A DNA stretch of 32,300 nucleotides from Curtobacterium sp. MCBA15_001 (GTDB lineage: Bacteria > Actinomycetota > Actinomycetes > Actinomycetales > Microbacteriaceae): the NCBI RefSeq assembly GCF_001864835.1, contig NZ_MJGI01000021.1, positions 334,255 through 366,554 on the forward strand. Reading direction: 5' to 3'. The number at the start of each line of letters is the position of its first letter. Position 1 is the first letter of the stretch. Positions 12,665 through 21,640 of this stretch are shown piece after piece. Under the pieces are notes generated by a model that was not told the DNA's origin, made no database searches, and saw only the letters and a program-made list of their open reading frames with translations. Both the position numbers and the translations under genes were made by a program.

Positions 12665-12919
12665 TCAGCGCCAGCGGGTGGTCATGAGGAAGCCGATGAA
12701 CATGATGCCGAAGCCGATCAGGATGTTCCACGAGTTCAGGGTGGGGACCGGCAGGGTGCCCTGGGAGATGTAGAACACGATCACCCAGGCGAGGCCGATC
12801 AGCATGAAGCCGAACATGACCGGCTTGAACCACACGGGGTTGGGCTGGTCGCCCGCCGTGTCGACCGAGTCGGCTCGGGTCCTCCGGGCGGGCTTGGTGC
12901 GGTCCTTGTCCTTGGCCAT
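12665..12919 (-). CDS. crgA: Cell division protein CrgA
   Basis: CrgA is a small two-helix membrane protein of actinobacteria that binds FtsZ, FtsI and other divisome parts and coordinates septation. The 84-residue product has a charged cytoplasmic N-terminus (MAKDKDRTKPARRTRAD), the conserved NPVWFKPVMFGFMLIGLAW entering helix 1 (about 30-52), a short outer loop with LPVPTLNSWN and helix 2 (about 60-80), ending TTRWR. The start is the ATG at 12919 because TAGGAT lies 7 bases upstream and the family begins there; 14 further in-frame codons upstream are not conserved-looking. Divergent from pabA, the same arrangement as in Mycobacterium. Confidence 0.93.
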   Translation of the reverse strand: MAKDKDRTKPARRTRADSVDTAGDQPNPVWFKPVMFGFMLIGLAWVIVFYISQGTLPVPTLNSWNILIGFGIMFIGFLMTTRWR

Positions 12920-12926
12920 GGCCGGT

Positions 12927-12932
12927 ATCCTA
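12927..12932 (-). promoter_or_regulatory. Candidate leaderless promoter of crgA (-10)
   Basis: TAGGAT on the - strand ends 7 bases before the crgA ATG. On the other strand TACGGT (12987-12992) lies 9 bases before the pabA ATG and may play the same role there. No clear -35 elements are seen in the 82-base divergent gap. Confidence 0.4.
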
Positions 12933-13001
12933 CCGTGAACATGTGTGTGGACGGGCCCCACGGAGCCTCCGCACGACCCTCACGAGTACGGTGAACCGAC
13001 C

Positions 13002-13646
13002 ATGACCAGGATCCTCGTCGTCGACAACTACGACAGCTTCGTGTACACGCTGAACGGGTACGTCCAGCAGCTCGGCGCGCAGACGGACGTCGTCCGCAAC
13101 GACGCCTTCCCACCGTCCGAGATCGCCGAGCGCATCGCCGAGTACGACGGCGTGCTGCTGTCACCGGGGCCGGGCACGCCCGCAGACGCCGGGGTGTCCG
13201 TCGCCACGGTCCACGCCGCGATCGCCGCCGACAAGCCGTTGCTGGGCGTCTGCCTCGGGCACCAGGCGATCGCCGAGGCGCTCGGCGCGACGGTGACCCA
13301 TGCCGAGGAGCTCATGCACGGCAAGACGTCCCTGGTCGACCACGACGACAGCGCGCTGTTCGACGGCGTCCCGCACCCCTTCACCGCGACGCGCTACCAC
13401 TCGCTGGCGATCGTCGACGGCACGGTCCCCGACGCACTCACCGTCACCGCCCGTACCGAGGGCGGCGTCATCATGGGCGTCCAGCACCGGGACGCCCCGG
13501 TCTACGGCGTCCAGTTCCACCCCGAGTCCGTGCTGACCGAGGGTGGCTACCGGATGGTCGGCAACTGGCTGGAGACCGCCGGGCTGGCCGGCGCCGCAGC
13601 GCGCGCAGCCGGCCTGGGGCCGCTCATCGCGACGCGCCGCGGCTGA
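13002..13646 (+). CDS. pabA: Class I glutamine amidotransferase, aminodeoxychorismate/anthranilate synthase component II
   Basis: The protein supplies ammonia from glutamine to a chorismate-using partner for folate (PabB) or tryptophan (TrpE) synthesis. The 214-residue product has the entry motif VVDNYDSFVYTLNGYV, the oxyanion loop SPGPGTP, the nucleophile in GVCLGHQAIAEALG and the His-Glu pair in GVQFHPESVLTEGG. Start ATG 13002 matches the family N-terminus (MTRILVVDNYDSF). The equivalent gene in Mycobacterium, next to pknB, is called trpG, and no synthase component I is nearby, so the PabA or TrpG role cannot be settled from the window. Confidence 0.9.
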   Translation: MTRILVVDNYDSFVYTLNGYVQQLGAQTDVVRNDAFPPSEIAERIAEYDGVLLSPGPGTPADAGVSVATVHAAIAADKPLLGVCLGHQAIAEALGATVTHAEELMHGKTSLVDHDDSALFDGVPHPFTATRYHSLAIVDGTVPDALTVTARTEGGVIMGVQHRDAPVYGVQFHPESVLTEGGYRMVGNWLETAGLAGAAARAAGLGPLIATRRG

Positions 13647-13685
13647 CCGCACGGTCCGCCACCGATCTGGGCGCGGCCCGGAGTC

Positions 13686-13727
13686 GGACGGGAGGCCCGT
13701 GACGGCCGTGCGCCGGGCCTCCTGTCC
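13686..13727. terminator. Bidirectional terminator between pabA and pknB
   Basis: A 14-bp stem with one G-T pair (GGACGGGAGGCCCG with CGGGCCTCCTGTCC) lies between the convergent stops of pabA and pknB. The outer stem is shared, apart from one position, with the hairpin at 30521-30564. Confidence 0.8.
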
Positions 13728-13766
13728 GGTGGACCGTCGACCAGGCCTTCGGCGCGATCCGGTGGG

Positions 13767-15560
13767 TCAGTTGCCGTTGCCCGCGGCGGGGTCCCCGCCG
13801 CCCTGCGGCGGTGCCTGCGTGGCAGGCGTGCTGGGCTGCGGGGTGGCAGCGCAGTAGGTGAGGACCACGGTGCTGCCCTGCGCGATGTCGCCCGCGGGCT
13901 GGTCCTGCTGCGACACGAGTCCGCCCGTGCACGCGTAGGACGGCTGCTGCTTGACGTCCAGGCCGAGGTTGGCCAGCGTCGAGTTGGCGGTGGCGATCGG
14001 CTGCTGGGAGACGTCGGGCAGCTGCACCATGCCGTTCGAGACGGTGAGGTTCACGACCGTGCCCTTGGTGAGCGACGTGCTGGCCGCCGGGTCCGTGCTG
14101 AGGACCGTGCCTTCGGGGACCGAGGGCGAGTAGTCGGTGTTGATCGCACCCACCTGGAAGCCCGCGGCCGTCAGGGCGTTCTGTGCCGCGTCCTGCGTCT
14201 GGTTCGCCACGTCGGGCACGGCGACCTGCTCCGGTCCGAGCGAGACGACCACGCGGACGTTCTGCTTGCGCGCGACGTTGGTGCCCGAGCGGGGTTCCGT
14301 CCGGATCACGGTGCCCTTGGCGACGTCGTCGGAGTTCTCGTCGACCTCGACCGGTACCAGGTCCTTCTGCTCGAAGGCCTTCGACGCCGAGTCGTAGGTC
14401 GCACCCACGACGTTCGGGACACTGACCGACGACGAGACGGGCGCCTGGCCGGGCTGCAGGTTCGCGACCCAGAACACCACGCCGCCGATCACGGCGATCG
14501 TGAGCAGGATGCCGACCCAGATCCACGCGACCGGCGGCCGGTTCTGCGTGCGCTGAGGACGGTGTTCCTGCGTGTCGTCGAGCTCGCGGAAGGCGACCTC
14601 GGGGTTCGAGGTCGTGCGCGGGTTCACCCCGAAGAGCATCGTCGAGGCGTCGTTCGCACTCTGCTGCTGCAGCTTCTTCGACGACGCCGGCACGTGGCCC
14701 GCGCCGGCCTGCTCGAGGTCGCGGCGGAACTCGGCCGCGTTCTGGAAGCGGCGCGTGCGGTCCTTCACCAGGGCGTGCAGCGTGACGGCGTCGATCGCCG
14801 GTGAGACGGTCGGGACCACCGTCGACGGCGCGACGGGCTGCTCGCTGACGTGCTGGTAGGCGACCGCGACGGGCGAGTCGCCGAGGAACGGCGGACGTCC
14901 GGTCAGGAGCTCGAACAGGACGATGCCGGTGGAGTACAGGTCGGTGCGGGCGTCGACGGTCTCGCCGCGGGCCTGCTCCGGGGAGAAGTACGAAGCGGTG
15001 CCGAGGATCGAGGTGGTCTGGGCCACGGTGGCCGAGGTGTCGGTGATGGCCCGGGCGATGCCGAAGTCCATCACCTTGACCTGTCCGGTCTGCGTGACCA
15101 TGACGTTGGCGGGCTTGATGTCGCGGTGCACCACGCCGGCACGGTGGGAGTACTCGAGCGCGGTGAGGATGCCGCTGGTGATGCGGACGGCCTCGTCCGA
15201 GTCGACGGGTCCGTCGGCGATCACGTCGCTGAGCGGGCGGCCCTCGACGAACTCCATCACGATGTAGGGCACCTGGACCTCGGCGCCGGACGGCTCGGTC
15301 ACCGTCTCTTCGCCGGCGTCGTAGACGCGGACGATCGTGGGGTGCGCCATCCGGGCTGCAGCCTGGGCTTCCTGTCGGAACCGGGTGCGGAACGCCGGGT
15401 CGTTGGCGAGGCTCGGCTTGAGGAGCTTCACCGCGACGCGCCGGCCCAGCCGGGTGTCCTGCCCGACGTGCACGGTGGCCATGCCGCCCCGACCGATGAC
15501 GTCACCGATCTCGTAGCGGTTGGCGAGGAACGTGATCCCCGCGGTCACACCTTCAGGCAC
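13767..15560 (-). CDS. pknB: Ser/Thr protein kinase PknB with three PASTA domains
   Basis: This is a membrane receptor kinase sensing peptidoglycan fragments and phosphorylating cell-wall and division proteins. The 597-residue protein has a kinase domain at 16-285: the glycine loop GRGGMATV, Lys45, HRDIKPAN with Asp147, DFG Asp165, and activation-loop Thr182/Thr183. A juxtamembrane linker and membrane helix (345-366) follow. Three extracellular PASTA repeats sit at about 379-442, 446-509 and 513-572. A Pro/Gly-rich tail ends the protein; Cys544 and Cys570 in the last PASTA could pair. The GTG start has GGAGGAG just upstream. It ends the fhaA-pknB cluster but is set off from pknA by 119 bases containing a hairpin. 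Confidence 0.95.
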   Translation of the reverse strand: MPEGVTAGITFLANRYEIGDVIGRGGMATVHVGQDTRLGRRVAVKLLKPSLANDPAFRTRFRQEAQAAARMAHPTIVRVYDAGEETVTEPSGAEVQVPYIVMEFVEGRPLSDVIADGPVDSDEAVRITSGILTALEYSHRAGVVHRDIKPANVMVTQTGQVKVMDFGIARAITDTSATVAQTTSILGTASYFSPEQARGETVDARTDLYSTGIVLFELLTGRPPFLGDSPVAVAYQHVSEQPVAPSTVVPTVSPAIDAVTLHALVKDRTRRFQNAAEFRRDLEQAGAGHVPASSKKLQQQSANDASTMLFGVNPRTTSNPEVAFRELDDTQEHRPQRTQNRPPVAWIWVGILLTIAVIGGVVFWVANLQPGQAPVSSSVSVPNVVGATYDSASKAFEQKDLVPVEVDENSDDVAKGTVIRTEPRSGTNVARKQNVRVVVSLGPEQVAVPDVANQTQDAAQNALTAAGFQVGAINTDYSPSVPEGTVLSTDPAASTSLTKGTVVNLTVSNGMVQLPDVSQQPIATANSTLANLGLDVKQQPSYACTGGLVSQQDQPAGDIAQGSTVVLTYCAATPQPSTPATQAPPQGGGDPAAGNGN

Positions 15561-15588
15561 GTACTCCTCCGAATGTCCGTCGGGGGCA

Positions 15589-15594
15589 AGTGTA
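15589..15594 (-). promoter_or_regulatory. Candidate pknB-specific promoter (-10)
   Basis: On the - strand TACACT lies 28 bases before the pknB GTG, downstream of the pknA hairpin. No good -35 is visible. It would allow pknB transcription independent of the operon. Confidence 0.4.
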
Positions 15595-15624
15595 CGACAG
15601 GGCTCCCTGGTGAGACGCTGGTCG

Positions 15625-15671
15625 GACGGCCGCCCAGACCAACCGTTACCGGAACGGTGTGGGCGGCCGTC
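15625..15671 (-). terminator. Large hairpin between pknA and pknB
   Basis: A perfect 12-bp outer stem (GACGGCCGCCCA with TGGGCGGCCGTC) encloses an inner 6-bp hairpin (ACCGTT/AACGGT). It begins 8 bases past the pknA stop. No U tract follows, so it may attenuate or stabilise the transcript end rather than terminate fully. Confidence 0.6.
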
Positions 15672-15679
15672 GCGGTCCG

Positions 15680-17395
15680 CTAGCCCTGGGGCGCGCCCGT
15701 CGTCGCGGGGCTGCTGGGCTCACCGGTCGGTGACTGCGTCGTCCACGTGGCGGTCGCCGCGTCCGAGCTCTCGGACGGGGCCAGCGAGCCGCAGGTCACG
15801 CTGTACGTGAACGACACCGGTGCCCCGGCAGCGTCGGCCTGGATGACGACCGCGCGCGACGAGGTGTTGCCGGAGGTCGCCCCCGAGCTGTCCTTGCCGC
15901 CGGTGACGGTCCACGAGTACCCGGAGACCGTGTACCCGGTGGGGCAGGTCGCTGCCTCCCAGGCGAACGTCACCGAGCCCGTCGACGAGACCGTGCCGGC
16001 CGTCGGGGCGTTCGGCTTGTTGACCGTCGGCGGTGCCGTGTACTCGCGGATGTTGATGAGCGTCCCCGGTGCGACGCTGCCCGTCGGCGTGATCGACTGC
16101 ACCGTGTTCGCCTGGTCGGCCGCCGGGGCGGTGTCGCCGTCCTCGACGTTGACCTCGAGTCCCAGTGCACGCAGGGCGGCGGTGGCCTCGGCGGTGTTGC
16201 GGCCGAGGTAGTCGCTCTGGTTGATGAACAGGCGCTGCGGGGTCGGCGTCTGGGTCGGCGTCTTGCTGGGCTTCGGCGACGAGCTGCTCGAGGCACTCGG
16301 GGCAGGGTCGGCGTTGCCGTTGTTGAAGGCGAACGCGGCGATCACCGCGCCGGCCACGACCAGGACGGCCACGGCGACGACCCACCAGATCCAGGCGCGC
16401 TTCTTCGGCTCGTCGTCCTCGGCGGTGGCGGGCGAGACCGGCGTCCTGGGTCCACCCACCGCGGCGCCCGCCTGGGTGCCGATCAGCGCGGTCGCTGCGT
16501 CGTTGCCCTGCGGCGGGTTGAACGCGACGGCGCCGGCGCCGCCGAGGGCGGGGACGGCGACGGTCGCGGCGGCGACGTCTCCGCGGCGGAGTGCCTGTGC
16601 GGCACGCGCCAGGTTCGCGGCGGTCGCGGGACGGTCGGCCGGCTTCTTCGCGATGCAGGACATCACCAGGGCGGCCACGGGCTCGGGCACGTCGCTGGGC
16701 AGCGCGGGCGGCTGCTCGTTGATGTGCGCCATCGCGATCGCGACCTGCGACTCGCCCGTGAAGGGACGACGGCCGGCGAGGGCCTCGTACGCGACGATCC
16801 CGAGGGAGTAGACGTCGGTCGACGGGGATGCCGGGTGGCCGCTGGCCTGCTCCGGGGAGAGGTACTGCACGGTCCCCATGACCTGACCGGTCGCGGTGAG
16901 CGGGACCTGGTCGGCGATGCGGGCGATGCCGAAGTCGGTGATCTTGACCCGGCCGTCCGGCGTGATGAGCAGGTTGCCGGGCTTGATGTCGCGGTGGACC
17001 AGGCCGACGGCGTGGGCTGCCTGCAGGGCGTTCGCGGTCTGCGCGACGATGTCGAGCACCTTGTCGACCGGCAGGGTGTGCTCGCGCTCGATCATGGTCG
17101 AGAGCGCCTCGCCGGGGACGAGCTCCATCACGAGGTAGGCGCTGCCGTCCTCTTCGCCGTAGTCGAAGACGTTGGCGATGCCCTCGTGGTTGACGAGTGC
17201 GGCGTGGCGGGCCTCGGCGCGGAAGCGCTCGAGGAACCCGGGGTCGCCGAGGTACTCGTCCTTGAGGATCTTGAGGGCGACCGTGCGGCCGATGACCAGG
17301 TCGGTCGCCTGCCACACCTCTCCCATGCCGCCGATCGCGACACGGGAGGAGAGCTGGTACCGCCCACCGAAGGTGAGTCCGCTGGTGGGTCTCAT
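15680..17395 (-). CDS. pknA: Ser/Thr protein kinase PknA with PASTA and FN3-like extracellular part
   Basis: This is the second membrane kinase of the operon, controlling growth and shape together with PknB. The 571-residue protein has a kinase domain (12-270) with IGGMGEVW, Lys42, HRDIKPGN with Asp136, DFG Asp154 and activation-loop Thr167/Thr169. A low-complexity linker, a membrane helix (334-357) and a Ser/Pro/Thr spacer follow. One PASTA-like repeat lies at about 388-454, then a beta-rich fibronectin-III-like domain (about 459-552) with Cys484 and Cys535, and a Pro/Ser/Thr tail. Mycobacterial PknA lacks these extracellular domains. The ATG overlaps the pbpA stop (ATGA), so translation is coupled. 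Confidence 0.92.
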   Translation of the reverse strand: MRPTSGLTFGGRYQLSSRVAIGGMGEVWQATDLVIGRTVALKILKDEYLGDPGFLERFRAEARHAALVNHEGIANVFDYGEEDGSAYLVMELVPGEALSTMIEREHTLPVDKVLDIVAQTANALQAAHAVGLVHRDIKPGNLLITPDGRVKITDFGIARIADQVPLTATGQVMGTVQYLSPEQASGHPASPSTDVYSLGIVAYEALAGRRPFTGESQVAIAMAHINEQPPALPSDVPEPVAALVMSCIAKKPADRPATAANLARAAQALRRGDVAAATVAVPALGGAGAVAFNPPQGNDAATALIGTQAGAAVGGPRTPVSPATAEDDEPKKRAWIWWVVAVAVLVVAGAVIAAFAFNNGNADPAPSASSSSSPKPSKTPTQTPTPQRLFINQSDYLGRNTAEATAALRALGLEVNVEDGDTAPAADQANTVQSITPTGSVAPGTLINIREYTAPPTVNKPNAPTAGTVSSTGSVTFAWEAATCPTGYTVSGYSWTVTGGKDSSGATSGNTSSRAVVIQADAAGAPVSFTYSVTCGSLAPSESSDAATATWTTQSPTGEPSSPATTGAPQG

Positions 17396-18846
17396 TTGTT
17401 CAGCACCGCCTCCATGACGTTCTTCGCGATCGGGGCCGCGACCGTGTTGCCCACGCCGGACTGTCCGCGTCCGCCGCCGTTGCCGACGACGACCGCCACG
17501 GCGACCTCCGGGTCGTTCGCAGGCGCGAACCCGGTGAACCAGAGGGTGTACGGGTCGCCCGTCCCGCCCTCGGCGGTCCCGGTCTTGCCGGCGACGTCGA
17601 CCCCGTCGATCTTCGCATTGGTTCCGGTCCCTGCGCTGACGACGCTCTGCATCGCCTCGGTCAGGTCGGCTGCCTCGGACGACGACAGCGGGTCGCTGTA
17701 CTGCTTCGGCGTGAAGGACTCGACCGTCTTCAGGTCGCTCGTGGTGATCGAGTCGACGAGCGAGGGCTGCATCACCTTCCCGCCGTTCGCGATGCCGGCC
17801 GAGACCATGGCCATCTGCAGCGGGGAGACGCGCACGCTCGCCTGCCCGAACGAGCTCAGCATCAGCTGCGCCGTCGAGTCGACGTCGGGGTACTGGCTCG
17901 CGGTCGCCTTCATCGGGACCTCGATCGCGTCGCCGAACCCGTACTTGTCCGCCATCGCCTTGATCGTGTTGTACCCGAGCTTCTGACCGAGTTCGGCGAA
18001 GGGGATGTTGCACGAGTACTGGATGGCGGTGCGCAGCGTGACGGTGTCGCCGCCGCCGCACGAGCCGCCCTCGGCGTTGTTGATGTACGTGCTCGTGCCG
18101 GGCAGCTGCAGCCGCGAGGGGTTGGGGAACTCAGAGTCGAGGTCGTACTTGCCGCCCTCGAGTGCCGCCGAGGCGACGACGAGCTTGAACACCGATCCGG
18201 GCGTGTACAGGTCGCCGCCGATCGCGCGGTTCTGCAGCGGCGTCGGGGTCTTGCCGAGCAGGGCGTCGTACTGCGCCTTGACGTTGGCGGTGTCGTGCGA
18301 GGTCAGCGCGTTCGGGTCGTAGTCGGGCTTCGACACCATCGCCAGGATCTTGCCGGTCTTCGGCTGGATGGCGACGACCGCGCCGGTGTTCGACCCGAGG
18401 GCGTCGTAGGCCGCCTGCTGCACGGCAGGGTCGATCGTCAGGTTGACGTTGTCGCCCTGCACGTCCTGCCCGGTGAGGATCGCGTTGAGGTTCTGGAAGA
18501 ACGAGTCGTCGGAGTTGCCCGAGAGCACGGTGTTCTCGGCGCTCTCGATGCCGGTGTTGCCCTGCCCGATGGTGAAGTACCCGGTGACGGCCGAGTACAG
18601 CGCGCCGTTGGAGTACTTCCGCTGGTACTTGTACTGGTCGTCGACCGCGGTGGACTCGGCGATCGGGGTCCCGTTGACCAGGATGGCCCCGCGCTTGTTC
18701 GAGTAGCTGTCGAGGATCGTCCGCGAGTTGCGCGGGTCGGCGCGCAACGAGTCCGCGGCGAAGAACTGGATCGAGGTCGTCGACACGAAGAGTGCGACGA
18801 ACATGAGCACGACGACGGTGGAGACGCCGCGGAGCTGCCGTTTCAT
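17392..18846 (-). CDS. pbpA: Class B penicillin-binding protein PbpA
   Basis: This is a peptidoglycan transpeptidase that cross-links glycan made by its partner SEDS polymerase RodA. The 484-residue protein has an N-terminal membrane anchor (about 8-30) and a dimerisation/pedestal region that includes the family motif RGAILVNG. The transpeptidase domain carries SxxK in GSVFKLVVA, SxN in YSCNIPFAELG and KTG in VAGKTGTAEGG, all intact. GGAAGGAG upstream supports the ATG. The start overlaps the rodA stop and the stop overlaps the pknA start, both by 4 bases. Confidence 0.95.
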   Translation of the reverse strand: MKRQLRGVSTVVVLMFVALFVSTTSIQFFAADSLRADPRNSRTILDSYSNKRGAILVNGTPIAESTAVDDQYKYQRKYSNGALYSAVTGYFTIGQGNTGIESAENTVLSGNSDDSFFQNLNAILTGQDVQGDNVNLTIDPAVQQAAYDALGSNTGAVVAIQPKTGKILAMVSKPDYDPNALTSHDTANVKAQYDALLGKTPTPLQNRAIGGDLYTPGSVFKLVVASAALEGGKYDLDSEFPNPSRLQLPGTSTYINNAEGGSCGGGDTVTLRTAIQYSCNIPFAELGQKLGYNTIKAMADKYGFGDAIEVPMKATASQYPDVDSTAQLMLSSFGQASVRVSPLQMAMVSAGIANGGKVMQPSLVDSITTSDLKTVESFTPKQYSDPLSSSEAADLTEAMQSVVSAGTGTNAKIDGVDVAGKTGTAEGGTGDPYTLWFTGFAPANDPEVAVAVVVGNGGGRGQSGVGNTVAAPIAKNVMEAVLNK

Positions 18847-20291
18847 CGACGCTCCTTCCTGGTCCGCCCGCGTGCGGCCGCTCGGTCGGCGGCCGTGACC
18901 TGGCCGCGACCGGAGAGGACACGCTGTTCTGCGGGGATGGAGTCGGTCAGGCGCAGCAGCATCGCCGCGATGATCCAGTTCGCCACCAGGGAGGAACCAC
19001 CGGCGGCCATGAACGGTGTCGTCAGGCCCGTCACCGGGATGATCCGGGTGATGCCGCCGACGACGACGAAGACCTGCAGCGCGATCGTGAAGCCGAAGCC
19101 GATGCCGAGCAGCTTGCCGAAGTCGTCCTGCGCCATGAACCCGACCCGGATGCCACGGGACACCAGCACGATGAAGAGCGCCAGGATCGCGAAGACGCCG
19201 ATCAGCCCGAGTTCCTCGCCCAGGGAGGCGATGATGTAGTCCGCGTTGGCGACCGGGGTGATGTACGGCCGTCCCTGGCCGAGCCCGGTGCCGGTGATCC
19301 CACCGTTCGCGAAGCCGAACAGGCCGTTCACCAGCTGGTAGCTCGCCTGCGTGTCCGCGTAGTACACCGAGTTGGCGAACGGGTTCAGCCACTGCTCGAA
19401 GCGCCCCTGGACGTACTCCAGCACGCTCGCTGCCGCCAGGGCACCGCCGACGAACAGCGCGAGGCCGATGAGCACCCAGCTGAGGCGCGCCGTGGCGACG
19501 TAGATCATCACGAGGAACAGGCCGAAGTACAGCAGGGCGGTGCCGAGGTCGCGCTGGAACACGAGCACGCTCATCGCGACGCCCCACACGATGAGGATCG
19601 GTCCGAGGTCGCGTCCGCGCGGGAACGTCATGCCGAGGAACTTCTTGCCGACGATCGACAGGCTGTCACGGGCGGTGACCAGGTAGCCGGCGAAGAACAG
19701 CGCCATCGTGATCTTCGCGAGTTCACCGGGCTGGAACGAGAACGGGCCGATCCGGATCCAGACGCGGGCGCCACCGATGTTCTGGCCGATCCCGGGCAGC
19801 ATCGGCATCAGCAGCAGCACGATGGTCAGGAGCATGAAGATGTACCGGTAGCGCTGCAGGAACCGGTGGTTCTTCACGAGGATCACCGTGATGATCGCGA
19901 AGACCATCGCCAGCAGGGTCCAGACGATCTGCTTGACGCCGATCGCGTCCCAGCCGGTCAGGCCGTTGTGGACGTCGATGCGGTAGATCTCGGCGATGCC
20001 GATGCCGTTGAGCACCAGGGCCACCGGCAGGATGAACGGGTCGGCGTTCTTCGCGACGACCCGCAGCACGATGTGCATCACGAGTGCCAGGCCGAGGATG
20101 GTGGCGCCGGCCCACAGCACGGACGTGTCGAACAGCCGTCCCTTGGTGCCGAGCTCGACCAGCACCATCGCGCCCGCGCAGATGCCGCACGCGATGACGA
20201 GCAGCACGAGCTCGAGGTTGCGTGCCCGTGCCGGCTCACGCAGCTTGATCGTGATGGCCTGGGTCAGCGACGGTGCGGTCGTGGCGGTCAC
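18843..20291 (-). CDS. rodA: SEDS family peptidoglycan polymerase RodA/FtsW
   Basis: This is a polytopic membrane glycosyltransferase that polymerises lipid II. The 482-residue protein has about ten to twelve hydrophobic segments and the SEDS signatures PFSFQPGELAKI and FQRDLGTALLYFGLF. The extracellular loop reads NPFANSVYYADTQASYQLVNGLFGFANGG (key residues only), and the region PVANADYIIASLGEELGL and PVTGLTTPFMAAGGSS complete the family pattern. The GTG start overlaps the pstP stop (GTGA), and its stop overlaps the pbpA ATG. Pairing with pbpA and location in the kinase operon favour RodA over FtsW. Confidence 0.94.
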   Translation of the reverse strand: MTATTAPSLTQAITIKLREPARARNLELVLLVIACGICAGAMVLVELGTKGRLFDTSVLWAGATILGLALVMHIVLRVVAKNADPFILPVALVLNGIGIAEIYRIDVHNGLTGWDAIGVKQIVWTLLAMVFAIITVILVKNHRFLQRYRYIFMLLTIVLLLMPMLPGIGQNIGGARVWIRIGPFSFQPGELAKITMALFFAGYLVTARDSLSIVGKKFLGMTFPRGRDLGPILIVWGVAMSVLVFQRDLGTALLYFGLFLVMIYVATARLSWVLIGLALFVGGALAAASVLEYVQGRFEQWLNPFANSVYYADTQASYQLVNGLFGFANGGITGTGLGQGRPYITPVANADYIIASLGEELGLIGVFAILALFIVLVSRGIRVGFMAQDDFGKLLGIGFGFTIALQVFVVVGGITRIIPVTGLTTPFMAAGGSSLVANWIIAAMLLRLTDSIPAEQRVLSGRGQVTAADRAAARGRTRKERR

Positions 20292-21634
20292 GGCGTGGCC
20301 TCCGCAGAGGGAGTCGGTGTCGGCGTCGGGGTCGGCGAGGACGATGCGCCGCCGGAACCGCCCGTGCCGCTCTGGTCCTGGCCGGTCCGGGCAGCGGTGC
20401 GCAGGCGGTCGACGATGTCACGGGCGTCGTCGAGGGACTGGGCGTTGATCGTCGAGCGCACGTTCTCGCGCGTGTACTCCGGCAGGTCGGAGACCTCGAT
20501 CCCGGAGTCCTCGTACACGTCGGACAGCGCGACCGGGCCGATCTGCTGCTGGATGCCCTTGTAGATGGCGACCTGGCCGCGATCCGAGCCGACGTAGTAG
20601 TGGTCCTGCACGATGCGCCAGCCGAGGAACACCGCCCCGACGAGGGCGGCGACGGCGAGCACGAGCGCGACCGTCCAGGTGATCCGGCGCCGGACACGAC
20701 GGCGGCGGTCCTCGGCGATGAGCTCGGCGAAGTACTGGTCGCTCTCCGGCTCGAAGTGCGAGTCCTCGGGCGCCGTGGTGACCTTGAGGGGGTGCAGCAG
20801 GATCGTGGGGAGGCGGATCGGCTTGCGCCCGGTCGACGCCTCGAAGGTCAGGGGTGCCGCGGCGGAGCCCACCGTGGTGGCGGCGTCGTCGTCGTCCTCG
20901 GCGGGGACCGCGTCGGTGACGTCCATCGCCACGACCGTGACGTTGTCGGGCGCGCCGTGGTCCAGGGTCTCCTTGACCAGCCGCTGCGTGACCTGGTTCG
21001 CGTCCATGTTCGACGCGAGGGCGTGCCGGATCCGTTCTTCGGCCAGGTACGAGGACAGCCCGTCCGAGCAGAGCAGCCAGCGGTCGCCCGGCCGGATGTC
21101 CATGATCGCGGTGTCGACCTCGGGCGCGGCGTCCACGTCGCCGAGCACGCGCATCAGCACCGAGCGGCGCGGGTGGACCGCGGCTTCCTCGGGGGTGATG
21201 CGACCGCTGTCGACCAGGCGCTGCACGAACGTGTGGTCGGACGTGATCTGCTGCAGCTCGCCGTCGCGGAACCGGTAGATCCGCGAGTCGCCGATGTGCG
21301 CGATCGCGATCTGGTCGCCGACGCGGATCATCGCGCTGACGGTCGTGCCCATCCCGGTGAGTTCCTGGTGCTCGAAGACCGTCTCGGTGATGAGCTGGTT
21401 CGCCGCGATGAGTGCCGACTGCAGGGCGAACTCGGCGTCGTGCGCCGAGGGGAACTCACGGTCGACCTCGCGGATGCGCCGGATCGCGATCGCCGACGCG
21501 ACGTCACCGCCCGCGTGCCCGCCCATGCCGTCCGCGACCGCGAACAGGTGCGCACCCGCGTAGCCGGAGTCCTGGTTGTTGGCGCGGATGCGCCCCACGT
21601 GGGACACAGCGGCGCTCAGCGTGCGAGCCGTCAT
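20288..21634 (-). CDS. pstP: PP2C-type Ser/Thr protein phosphatase PstP
   Basis: The enzyme removes phosphate from PknA/PknB substrates and from the kinases themselves, using two or three metal ions. The 448-residue protein has a PP2C domain at 1-235 with metal ligands Asp22 and Asp35 in VADGMGGHAGG. Further motifs are AHIGDSRIYRF, GDRWLLCSDGLSSYL and APDNVTVV. A linker and Arg-rich stop lead to a membrane helix (about 318-339). The extracellular part is about 109 residues, ending in a Gly/Ser and TP-repeat tail. ATG 21634 lies 6 bases after the fhaB stop. The domain order equals that of mycobacterial PstP. Confidence 0.95.
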   Translation of the reverse strand: MTARTLSAAVSHVGRIRANNQDSGYAGAHLFAVADGMGGHAGGDVASAIAIRRIREVDREFPSAHDAEFALQSALIAANQLITETVFEHQELTGMGTTVSAMIRVGDQIAIAHIGDSRIYRFRDGELQQITSDHTFVQRLVDSGRITPEEAAVHPRRSVLMRVLGDVDAAPEVDTAIMDIRPGDRWLLCSDGLSSYLAEERIRHALASNMDANQVTQRLVKETLDHGAPDNVTVVAMDVTDAVPAEDDDDAATTVGSAAAPLTFEASTGRKPIRLPTILLHPLKVTTAPEDSHFEPESDQYFAELIAEDRRRRVRRRITWTVALVLAVAALVGAVFLGWRIVQDHYYVGSDRGQVAIYKGIQQQIGPVALSDVYEDSGIEVSDLPEYTRENVRSTINAQSLDDARDIVDRLRTAARTGQDQSGTGGSGGASSSPTPTPTPTPSAEATP

Positions 21635-21640
21635 CCGCGC

